A stretch of 12,398 nucleotides of DNA, taken from assembly GCA_005879255.1 (NCBI GenBank), contig VBKY01000170.1, forward strand, positions 1-12,398. The letters run 5' to 3'. This document shows, in pieces, positions 6,519 to 12,398 of this stretch. The position numbers were made by a program, and so were the translations under genes. This stretch comes from Deltaproteobacteria bacterium (GTDB taxonomy: Bacteria > Desulfobacterota_B > Binatia > UBA9968). The notes beneath the pieces were generated by a model. It saw only the letters and a list, made by a program, of their open reading frames with translations, searched no databases and was not told where the DNA came from. Within the stretch, counting starts at the first letter, position 1. Every line of letters begins with the position of its first letter.

Positions 6519-6596
6519 TTATCTCCGCATCAGCTCCCCCATCGGTGTTCCCGGGCCGGTTCTGGTCACGAATTCATTTTCTTGCGCGCTGAGCAT
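6519..6596 (-). pseudogene. Rieske-type oxygenase alpha subunit, truncated after 25 codons
   Basis: The ATG at 6594-6596 is preceded by GAGGAGG ten bases upstream. The frame begins MLSAQENEF and ends TRTGPGTPMGELMRR before TAA. This is the signature N-terminus of phthalate-4,5-dioxygenase-type Rieske oxygenases, which normally continue directly with a Tyr-Trp-x-P sequence toward the [2Fe-2S] Rieske domain. Here the reading frame stops exactly at that point, and the sequence passes within about 20 bases into transposon-end sequence (6478-6497). The rest of the gene is not found in the window. The gene would have been the third of the operon, 82 bases past the molybdenum hydroxylase stop. Recognition is from family knowledge of this N-terminus. 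Confidence 0.72.
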
Positions 6597-6670
6597 TTTG
6601 TTTGTTCCTCCTCGTTAGCAGCGCTTTTCTCGTTCTCATCTTTTTTGGTTTTCTGTTGTATTTTTCAATT

Positions 6671-6741
6671 CTTACTTTTTACTTTCTTTTCTCTGCCTCG
6701 ATTTTCATTTTTACTTTTGTCGTTTTACTTTTTACTTTCCT
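6671..6741. repeat. AGTAAAA-type heptamers spanning the end of the molybdenum hydroxylase gene
   Basis: On the plus strand, TTTTACT-TTTTACT is perfect at 6723-6736 and CTTACTT-TTTACTT lies at 6671-6684, with degenerate units between. The block covers the last 20 codons of the molybdenum hydroxylase and runs past its stop. It is the A/T-rich counterpart of the heptamers at 2864-2898. Confidence 0.6.
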
Positions 6742-9000
6742 CAACTCCGCCAATACCTTTTCCGCGGTAATTGGCAAATCAAAGATCCGCACGCCCACTG
6801 CATCTTCGACGGCGTTCGCGATTGCGGGCGCGGTCGGGGTGGCAGCAATTTCTCCTATTCCCTTGGCTCCGAAAGGACCAGGCCCGTTTCTCTCCTCGAT
6901 CAAGTGTGTCGTAAGCGGGGGCATATCCGCGAGAGAGGGAATCTTGTATTGGTCGAAATTCACGCACTCGAGACGCCCGTTGTCCAACCGCATGTCCTCC
7001 ATCAATCCCATTCCGAACCCATGCGATAGCCCGCCTTCAATTTGACCCGTAAGCCCCACAGGATTAATCGCATAGCCGACATCGTGCACCGCCACAATTC
7101 GATTGACCCGAACCTGTCCGGTCTCAGGGTCCACCGTTACTTCGGCAGCGTGGCAGGCGTATCCGGAGGCTTCGCCGTGGCCGGCTCGGTTGTCCGCTTG
7201 TTCTCGAATGACTCCGCCCTCCTGCTGCGCCAACGCCTTAACCATGCGGGCAAACGGGATCGACTGTGATTTTTGCGGGCAGGTAAACTGAGCATTTCGA
7301 AGCTCGACGGTCCCATCCGGCCAATCCTCCAGCCGGGCAGCCAGAGCGCATAGGCGCGACCGTAACGCCTGCGCCGCCTTGAATGCGGCCCCGCCGGTCG
7401 CGTTCGTGACATGACTGCCGCCACTGCCACCGTCATACGGTCCTGTGTCCGTGCTTCCCTGCACAACCAGTACATCGGCCGGAGGAATCGTCAGCACGTC
7501 CGCCACAATACGTTGCAAAACCGTATGCGAACCCACGCCGACTTCCGGAACTCCGGTTCGCACAACTACTTCTGCCTTTTCCGTTATCTCGACGATCACC
7601 GTTGCCGGCCCGCTCCCGGTGTGACGCTCGGTTAAGGCGAGCCCGCGTCCCGCGTTTTCTTTTTTGTGTTTCGACCATCCGATAGCCGCGGCGGCCCGCT
7701 CAATCACTTCCATCGCAGCCACCTGTCGATAAACACCGCCCAGAGGCCCTTCATCTCCGTCGCGCAGTACATTGCGCCGCCGAAACTCGATCGGATCCAT
7801 GCCCAGCCGGCGCGCAATAAAGTCCGTATGACACTCCACAGCAAAAGTTGTCTGCGGCTGTCCGGGCCCGCGCATATGGCCGCATGGAACCTGATTCGTG
7901 TAAACACAGGTGCTAATAATCCGTGTATTGGGAATGCGGTAACATCCGGCCGCGCGTGGCGTGGCCCCCAAAGTCATTCTGGGTCGCAAGCCGGCGTAGG
8001 CGCCGTTATTGAAGGTCAGTTGGACTTCACGCGCCAACAGCGTGCCGTTCTCATCCACGCCGCTCTTCATACGAATCGTCGCGCCATGGCGGTGAACCCC
8101 GGCAATAAAATCCTCGGTTTGGCTCATCGCCATCTGGACGGGTCGGCCTGTCTCTCGCGCCAGATAATAGGCGAGCAACTCGTCCATGATGTAGCCTTTG
8201 CCGCCGAAATCGCCGCCGATCCGCACTGGAAGGACGACGATTTGTTCCGGTTCCAAGCCCGTTTCCTCGGCGAGCCATTCTTGCATGTCGAACGGCTCTT
8301 TGACGGAAGACCATACCCGCAAGCGACCCGAGTTCTCAATCGCTACCGTACAGACATGCGGCTCGATGAAGCCGTGGTTCTGCATCGGCACAAAAAAGGT
8401 ATTCTCAAACACTTGCGCCGCGCTCGCGAAACCTTTCTCAATATCGCCCCTTTCAAGGACAACCTGCGAGCTGGCATTAGGATGGGGCGGGTTCAACTGA
8501 AACTGCTGGCGTTGCGATTCGCGCCATTCGGCTTTGATCCAGTCAGGGGGTTTTGGATAGGAATGAAAGTCCGGGTGCAGCACCGGTGCGTTAGGCTTCA
8601 GCGCGTCGTCCGGATCTCGAACTACTGCCAACTCATCATAGTCAATTTTGATCGCGTTTGCCGCTTCCTCCGCAAGCTCGCGGGTGTCTGCCGCCACAGC
8701 CGCGATTTTTTCCCCCACGAATCGCACACGATCGCGCGCCAACAGCGGCATATCCTTCAACCGCTTGCCCAACAAGAGCGGCGGAAGCTCGGCGGCGGTG
8801 ATGACGGCGCGCACACCAGGGATTTTCTTGGCTCCGGAAGTATCGATCGACTTGATCAAAGCATGAGGAAGTAAACTGCGGCATGCCGTCCCAAATAGAA
8901 GGCCGTCCAAGCGCACATCCGCGGCGTACAGAGCCGTTCCGGAAACTTTCTCCTGGCCGTCGACTCGCGGCGTGCTTCTTGTTTTTCCGTTGCCCTGCAT
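6679..9000 (-). CDS. Molybdopterin-binding large subunit, xanthine dehydrogenase / aldehyde oxidase family
   Basis: A 773-residue protein beginning TPRVDGQEKVSGTALYAADV, typical of the large subunit's a/b hammerhead domain. Cofactor motifs follow in order: QNHGFIEPH (207-215), GGDFGGK (262-268), MRGPGQPQ (376-383), GGSGGSHVTNATGG (about 524-537) and GAKGIGE (711-717) with the catalytic Glu. These enzymes hydroxylate aldehydes, purines or CoA-linked aromatic rings using water. The small [2Fe-2S] subunit and FAD subunit that normally accompany it are absent from the window. The frame is open to 9084, overlapping the binding-protein gene by 32 bases, but the ATG at 8998-9000 follows GCGGGGAA and matches the family N-terminus. 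The last 20 residues (RKVKSKTTKVKMKIEAEKRK minus the first few) are a Lys-rich tail encoded by AGTAAAA-type repeats, beyond the usual family end. Substrate unknown. Confidence 0.9.
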   Translation of the reverse strand: MQGNGKTRSTPRVDGQEKVSGTALYAADVRLDGLLFGTACRSLLPHALIKSIDTSGAKKIPGVRAVITAAELPPLLLGKRLKDMPLLARDRVRFVGEKIAAVAADTRELAEEAANAIKIDYDELAVVRDPDDALKPNAPVLHPDFHSYPKPPDWIKAEWRESQRQQFQLNPPHPNASSQVVLERGDIEKGFASAAQVFENTFFVPMQNHGFIEPHVCTVAIENSGRLRVWSSVKEPFDMQEWLAEETGLEPEQIVVLPVRIGGDFGGKGYIMDELLAYYLARETGRPVQMAMSQTEDFIAGVHRHGATIRMKSGVDENGTLLAREVQLTFNNGAYAGLRPRMTLGATPRAAGCYRIPNTRIISTCVYTNQVPCGHMRGPGQPQTTFAVECHTDFIARRLGMDPIEFRRRNVLRDGDEGPLGGVYRQVAAMEVIERAAAAIGWSKHKKENAGRGLALTERHTGSGPATVIVEITEKAEVVVRTGVPEVGVGSHTVLQRIVADVLTIPPADVLVVQGSTDTGPYDGGSGGSHVTNATGGAAFKAAQALRSRLCALAARLEDWPDGTVELRNAQFTCPQKSQSIPFARMVKALAQQEGGVIREQADNRAGHGEASGYACHAAEVTVDPETGQVRVNRIVAVHDVGYAINPVGLTGQIEGGLSHGFGMGLMEDMRLDNGRLECVNFDQYKIPSLADMPPLTTHLIEERNGPGPFGAKGIGEIAATPTAPAIANAVEDAVGVRIFDLPITAEKVLAELRKVKSKTTKVKMKIEAEKRK

Positions 9001-9052
9001 GAAATTCCCCGCTTTTAACCTTGTTCGAAAACCAAAACTCCAGACGCCGCAG

Positions 9053-10177
9053 CTACTGTTTTTTCTCCTCTTTCGGAAAACCATACGCTCCGACGACTTT
9101 TGCCTGATAGTCTCCTAATTGCGAGAAATGGTCCCACTGCACTATCGAGGTTCGCTTGCCTCGAACCAGTTTTTCCTGGGCGGAGCCCGGGATAAATGCC
9201 GACGCCCCATAGGGGTGAAGATCATCCACTATCTTTTGTCCCTTCGGGCTGGCTTGAAACTCAATCCAGAGCAAAGCTGTGTAGGGCCGCTCTGACGAAG
9301 CCAAAACTGCAAGCGCTTCCGTCAGCCGGACCGGTACAGGCTCGAGAACTTTCAAATCCAGCGTGCCGGTGACGTCTTTCTTAATGGCTCTCATCACCGT
9401 ATTGAAATTCGGCCCCAAGAACAGCGAATACTCTCCGGCCGCCATTGCCGTCAGCGTCCGCGTAGCTCCGCGAATCCAAACCGGTTCCTGCGCGGCTATC
9501 TTGCGCGCAAAGTCGAGCGTCTTTTCGAGGCCCCATGCCGGTACCAGCGAGGCGATTTCCGTGGGCCGGATATCCGCGGTAAATTTCCGCCCCTTAAACT
9601 CGGGCTTCAGGAAATCTTCCCACGCGTTAGGTAGCTTGTCGGCAGCCAGTAATTTTTTATTGTACGCAATCACCTGCATGCCGCTGTTCACGGCGACAAT
9701 GTTGCGATTGACGGGGTCGATGATTTCGGCAGGTATGCGCAGCACTCCATGTCGCGCCATGCCACGGATGTCGAACTTTTTGAGATACGGCTGGTAATCC
9801 TTGTACACCTCGTCCGAGAGATGGCCGGCGTCCCACTCTTGCGCCCGCCCCGCTTTCACCTGCAAGAAGAAACGCTGCGTGGCGTCGGTTCCCGTAAGCT
9901 CTTCAATGTGGGGGTCGACGAACGGATATTCGGCCTTGAAGGCGGCAGCCACAGCGTTGAAGGTCGACGGATCTTGGGAAATGTGACCGCGTATTCTGCC
10001 GCGCTCTCTCTTCGCTTTAGCAACAATCTCATCGTGACTTAGCTCAAAGATGTAGCCTTTGGACTCCGCTTCAGCTTTGGCCGTTTTCAGATCCGCTGCC
10101 GAAGCGGCATGGCCAATGCGAAGGCTGGCATGAACCAAAATCAGCAAACCCACGAGTGTTAAAAAGTAGAGCTTCAT
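9053..10177 (-). CDS. Extracellular solute-binding protein of an ABC-type importer
   Basis: A 374-residue protein with an N-terminal signal peptide (MKLYFLTLVGLLILVHASL, probable cleavage after GHAASA), hence periplasmic. The mature part is a type II periplasmic binding protein of the iron/putrescine-like SBP group: FNAVAAAFKAEYPFVDPHIEELTGTD, then the hinge region with GMQVIAYNKKLL, PNAWEDFLKPEFKGRKF, and the C-terminal LWIEFQASPKGQKIV. The ATG at 10175-10177 follows TAGGAG. The gene is the first of the apparent operon with the molybdenum hydroxylase (52-base gap) and the truncated Rieske gene. No permease or ATPase gene is near, so it may serve a transporter encoded elsewhere. Despite the similarity to iron-binding proteins, the context suggests an organic substrate; this is inference. 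Confidence 0.88.
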   Translation of the reverse strand: MKLYFLTLVGLLILVHASLRIGHAASAADLKTAKAEAESKGYIFELSHDEIVAKAKRERGRIRGHISQDPSTFNAVAAAFKAEYPFVDPHIEELTGTDATQRFFLQVKAGRAQEWDAGHLSDEVYKDYQPYLKKFDIRGMARHGVLRIPAEIIDPVNRNIVAVNSGMQVIAYNKKLLAADKLPNAWEDFLKPEFKGRKFTADIRPTEIASLVPAWGLEKTLDFARKIAAQEPVWIRGATRTLTAMAAGEYSLFLGPNFNTVMRAIKKDVTGTLDLKVLEPVPVRLTEALAVLASSERPYTALLWIEFQASPKGQKIVDDLHPYGASAFIPGSAQEKLVRGKRTSIVQWDHFSQLGDYQAKVVGAYGFPKEEKKQ

Positions 10178-10221
10178 CGAAGGCTCCTATTCAAACCCGA
10201 GTTCCCTCTTCCCCTTGGGAG

Positions 10222-10326
10222 AAGGTTGAAGGGGTAAAGGGTTGAAAGGTTGCAGGGAGAATGGCGCTTTTGAAACCCTTCATCTTTTTCAACTCTTGAA
10301 CTTTTAAACCCTTCAACCGTTCAACC
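10222..10326. repeat. Heptamer blocks in opposite orientation, just upstream of the binding-protein gene
   Basis: The left part (10222-10251) has GGTTGAA, GGGGTAAA, GGGTTGAA and AGGTTG; the right part (10288-10326) has TTCAACT, CTTGAAC, TTTTAAAC, CCTTCAAC and CGTTCAACC. The two parts are largely complementary and could fold into a long imperfect hairpin in the leader of the binding-protein transcript. Confidence 0.55.
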
Positions 10327-10429
10327 ATCGAAGGGAGGGAGTCATGATGATCACCAACGGGTGAAGATTCCCTTCGCATATCTGTACCGCACTTTAACGT
10401 TCCACTTCCATGCGGCTACCAATCAAAAA

Positions 10430-10483
10430 TCAGCGCCGTTTATCCTCTTTGGGAAAACCGAAAGCCGCGATGATTCTTTCCAC
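10430..10483 (-). pseudogene. Possible decayed 3' end of a second solute-binding-protein gene
   Basis: The minus-strand frame ending at the TGA 10430-10432 reads VERIIAAFGFPKEDKRR, similar to KVVGAYGFPKEEKKQ at the end of the intact binding protein (27 of 36 bases match over the core). Further upstream another frame reads EEIGQYES, reminiscent of QLGDYQAK in the intact protein, which would require a frameshift and a short insertion. The match is short and could be chance or a shared repeat. Confidence 0.35.
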
Positions 10484-10604
10484 GAAAACCAGAGGGTCAG
10501 GCTTTCGTATTGACCTATTTCTTCGCACAGGTTAGCCCAGAACGACAAACTGATCGGGGTCGTATCCGGGCGCGCCTGGATATCAAAACAATAGAAGGCT
10601 ACTG

Positions 10605-10630
10605 CCGATTCTTGGGTTGGGAAGAATCGG
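10605..10630. repeat. Perfect 9-bp hairpin CCGATTCTT / AAGAATCGG
   Basis: The arms at 10605-10613 and 10622-10630 are perfect, with the loop GGGTTGGG. Parts of the hairpin recur at 2972-2988: GATTCTTGGGTT matches one arm plus loop, and GGGTTCCGAT matches the opposite strand at 10626-10635. No T-run follows, so it looks like an interspersed element rather than a terminator. Confidence 0.5.
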
Positions 10631-10750
10631 AACCCACGGCATAGTTAGCGAACTTCCGCGGGGTCGGACCCAACGCAACCGATTGATCTCTTGATCTAAA
10701 TCTGCGACCTAGTCTCACGCGGCTGTGCTGCGTGGTCTTATCTCAGAAGA

Positions 10751-10880
10751 GTTCGAAAAGCTCAAATCGTTCAAAACGTTTTGAACGGCTTACACGGCTT
10801 GTCCGCCAAAGTCCGCCACAGGACGGATCCGCCCCAAATTGTTTGGCTGAAACGGCTTAAACGGCTTGAACGTTTTGAAC
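10751..10880. repeat. TTGAACGG-type block with a 20-bp perfect palindrome
   Basis: The palindrome CGTTCAAAACGTTTTGAACG lies at 10768-10787. It is followed by ACGGCTT units, a GTCCGCC-AAA-GTCCGCC doublet (about 10800-10816), and then AAACGGCTTAAACGGCTTGAACG and TTTTGAACC. The block is close to the 3' end of the methyltransferase gene (stop at 10897). Confidence 0.6.
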
Positions 10881-10896
10881 CACTGTCGTCTCCAAA

Positions 10897-11640
10897 TCAT
10901 CGCGTCGGCTGGAACTGCCCGTTAATGGGACCGCGCCAGCCGCCAATCAGTGCGGTGCCTAGCTGCTTCCAGAAGCATTCGTAGTATACGAACCCTGCTT
11001 CTCTCAACCATTCCATGTGGCGCGGCAACGTGGCCTCCTTATGGTGGTAGAATCTTGCGCTGTGAGGAACCTCGTTCGGGTCCCGAGGCGGCCTTGACGA
11101 TTGCTCTGTGCGTCTGATCGAGCGGAACAAATCTGCGAGGAAGTCGTTCTCCGGTGAGGCGGTATCGAGGTTGAAAAATGCGCCGCCGGGCTTGAGGTTG
11201 GCGTAAATGTCGGCATACAGGCTCTTCATCAGTTTTGGCGGAAGATGGTGGATGGCGCGGGATGAGACGACGAGGTCGTAGGGCCCTTCCTGCACCGCGT
11301 TCTGCGGTAACTTGCCATCACCAAAGTCACCGACCATATAGAGAAAGCGCCCCCCGAAGCGTGCCATTCGCTCGCTGCCCTCTGCCATCATGGCGTCGGA
11401 GATGTCCAGACCGACGGCATGGGCATTTGGGAACGCGTCCAGCCATGCCGCGGCGATCGGCCCGTGACCACTGCCAATATCCAAGATGTTGAGCCGAGCG
11501 TCTTTCTCGGCGTTGATCAATCTTGTCATCAGCGACAGAACTGCGGCGCGCTCACGCTCGCGACGGTCCGAAGATTCCAAATATTCGGCGACGCGATCTC
11601 GCTCTCGCCAGTGATGCCCAGGATGTTCATCAAATTTCAT
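10897..11640 (-). CDS. Class I SAM-dependent methyltransferase
   Basis: A 247-residue protein with a single Rossmann methyltransferase domain: motif I ILDIGSGHGPIA (52-63), the acidic end of strand 2 in AVGLDIS (Asp79), GDFGDGKLP (104-112), motif IV-like YDLVVSSRAIHHLPP (121-135) and LKPGGAFFNLD (149-159). The C-terminal part (LPRHMEWLREAGFVYYECFWKQL) is the usual end of the fold. It is soluble, with no signal peptide. The methyl acceptor cannot be predicted. The ATG at 11638-11640 has only a weak GGAAA about 12 bases upstream. It follows the partial cupin gene on the same strand after 83 bases and may be co-transcribed with it. Confidence 0.87.
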   Translation of the reverse strand: MKFDEHPGHHWRERDRVAEYLESSDRRERERAAVLSLMTRLINAEKDARLNILDIGSGHGPIAAAWLDAFPNAHAVGLDISDAMMAEGSERMARFGGRFLYMVGDFGDGKLPQNAVQEGPYDLVVSSRAIHHLPPKLMKSLYADIYANLKPGGAFFNLDTASPENDFLADLFRSIRRTEQSSRPPRDPNEVPHSARFYHHKEATLPRHMEWLREAGFVYYECFWKQLGTALIGGWRGPINGQFQPTR

Positions 11641-11723
11641 GACTTAGTTTGTTTCCTTTCCACCTATGCATTTTCGCGCTTTTGTTTGCTTAAACGGCGG
11701 CGAGGCCGAAGCTACACGCATGC

Positions 11724-12398
11724 CTAGTCGCCGTCGTCACCGTAGTCCCACTTATAATCGGGATTGCTATAGATCTCCGGAGGCATTTGGCCCTGGCGGC
11801 CACGCAGTGACAATTCCTCCGCAAATTTCTGGCGCACCCATGGGTCCTCAGCCGAGTATTCGATCTGATTGCGGGATTCGCCAACTCTCGCAAGCTGCGG
11901 CAGGTGCCCGAACTTCAAGTATCGTGCCGGCTGATCGCCCAGGTTGAAGTGCTGGTGGTACCACCCACCAGGCGGCGTGAAAACCGCCGCCTCTCCCCAC
12001 GGGCACATCACTTTCTCGCCGCCGGGCTCCCACAGAAGCGAGTAGCCTTCACCGCGCGGGATCACGATAACTCGCCCGGGACCGTGTAAATGTGCTTTCT
12101 TATATAACCCGGCATCGAACACCGACATGCTCGCTCCCATTCCGGATCCCGGAAACTGAATCTTTACTGAATAGCCACCGGCTCCACGACCGCGGTGCGG
12201 CGATAGTCTATCCCACGCCGCCATGTCGGGGAAGAAGTTCCCCACCCACCATGCCCCGCCGTGGTTCGGAGACGACATGGTCTCGTCTCGCACCGCCCCC
12301 CTCTTCTCCGCCTCCGGGTCGCGAGCTCCCGCCCCGAGCACTGCCTTCGCCTGCGCGTAGGTGTCTCCCTCTCGCCCATACAGTAAACTCGCGTCTTC
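11724..12398 (-). CDS. Cupin-domain protein, C-terminal part (cut by window edge)
   Basis: The frame is open to the right edge, so 224 C-terminal residues are visible and the start lies outside; a GTG at 12339-12341 exists but codons upstream of it are also open. The visible cupin barrel has AHLHGPGRVIVIPRGEGYS (His103, His105 of the visible part) and GGWYHQHFN (His148, His150), parallel to KAHKH and WFHQHF in the second domain of the bicupin at 1425-2663. The tails also align: EYSAEDPWVRQKFAEELSLRGRQGQMP against SYVDEDPNIRKTYEAALAAEGMKSGMP, each split over short conserved words. It is therefore probably a second bicupin of the gentisate-dioxygenase-like group with its first barrel outside the window. 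The end is rich in Tyr and Asp (DYKWDYGDDGD). Confidence 0.82.
   Translation of the reverse strand, partial: EDASLLYGREGDTYAQAKAVLGAGARDPEAEKRGAVRDETMSSPNHGGAWWVGNFFPDMAAWDRLSPHRGRGAGGYSVKIQFPGSGMGASMSVFDAGLYKKAHLHGPGRVIVIPRGEGYSLLWEPGGEKVMCPWGEAAVFTPPGGWYHQHFNLGDQPARYLKFGHLPQLARVGESRNQIEYSAEDPWVRQKFAEELSLRGRQGQMPPEIYSNPDYKWDYGDDGD

Larger units (their letters stand above)
10178..10896. other. Repeat-rich intergenic region between the binding-protein and methyltransferase genes
   Basis: The 719 bases hold heptamer blocks in opposite orientation (10222-10326), a possible decayed binding-protein 3' end (10430-10483), a 9-bp perfect hairpin (10605-10630), a copy of the transposon-end core (about 10657-10673, minus strand) and a 20-bp perfect palindrome within another heptamer block (10751-10880). 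A 73-codon stretch without stops and without a start codon lies on the minus strand at 10423-10644; I do not recognise it. Confidence 0.6.

Noticed and set aside
6602..7045. Plus-strand frame with a strongly hydrophobic N-terminus resembling a membrane protein
   Set aside because: The hydrophobic stretch comes from T-rich heptamers (complement of AGTAAAA) and the rest is antisense to the hydroxylase gene.
7666..8874. 402-codon open frame on the plus strand
   Set aside because: It is wholly antisense to the molybdenum hydroxylase, whose cofactor motifs are intact; the plus-strand translation has no family features and reflects GC-rich codon use.
9363..9797. 144-codon plus-strand frame
   Set aside because: It is a shadow of the solute-binding protein gene, which has a signal peptide and a clear ribosome binding site.
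10190..10880. Short repeats considered as a CRISPR array
   Set aside because: The units are only 7-8 bases, degenerate and lack unique spacers of constant length; no cas genes are present.
10781..10984. 67-codon plus-strand frame with Leu-Lys/Glu-Arg repeats
   Set aside because: The repetitive residues are the translation of ACGGCTT/TTGAACG heptamers and the frame runs into the antisense of the methyltransferase gene.

Overview
The window is bacterial, with moderate to high GC and dense catabolic genes, almost all on the minus strand. No rRNA, tRNA or phylogenetic marker gene is present. The gene types, the debris of REP-associated (IS200-like, RAYT) transposases and the heptameric intergenic repeats recall uncultured soil or sediment lineages such as the former Deltaproteobacteria, Tectomicrobia or Rokubacteria. 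That placement is an inference with low confidence.

Layout: (a) 1-831, minus strand: the 5' end of an NmrA-like NAD(P)-binding gene cut by the window edge, and an exported single-domain cupin. (b) 832-1424: repeats and palindromes only. (c) 1425-2663, minus: a gentisate-dioxygenase-like bicupin. (d) 2664-3132: short heptamer blocks. (e) 3133-3674, plus: a ribbon-helix-helix antitoxin and MazF/PemK toxin overlapping by one base, behind an operator-like pair of 8-bp palindromes. (f) 3675-4084: repeat debris, including the last 18 codons of a RAYT transposase. (g) 4071-5731, minus: a thiolase-fold protein without the nucleophilic cysteine, followed by a DUF35 Zn-ribbon/OB-fold partner, a pairing like the Ltp2/ChsH2-DUF35 retro-aldolase. 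(h) 6049-6497: tandem hairpins and the 3' half of a RAYT transposase gene. (i) 6519-10177, minus: a probable operon of a periplasmic solute-binding protein, a molybdopterin-binding large subunit of the xanthine dehydrogenase family, and a Rieske oxygenase gene cut off after 25 codons next to the RAYT debris. (j) 10178-10896: heptamer blocks, palindromes and a possible decayed 3' end of a second binding-protein gene. (k) 10897-12398, minus: a SAM-dependent methyltransferase and a second bicupin-like protein that runs off the right edge.

The metabolic theme is oxidation and carbon-carbon cleavage of aromatic or alicyclic acids: uptake (binding protein), hydroxylation (molybdenum hydroxylase, formerly also Rieske oxygenase), ring opening (bicupins) and CoA-thioester side-chain cleavage (thiolase-like/DUF35). 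The substrate cannot be read from the sequence. The most notable structural signal is that repeats have reshaped gene ends: the DUF35 protein and the molybdenum hydroxylase both end in residues encoded by repeat sequence, and the Rieske gene has lost everything but its first codons.
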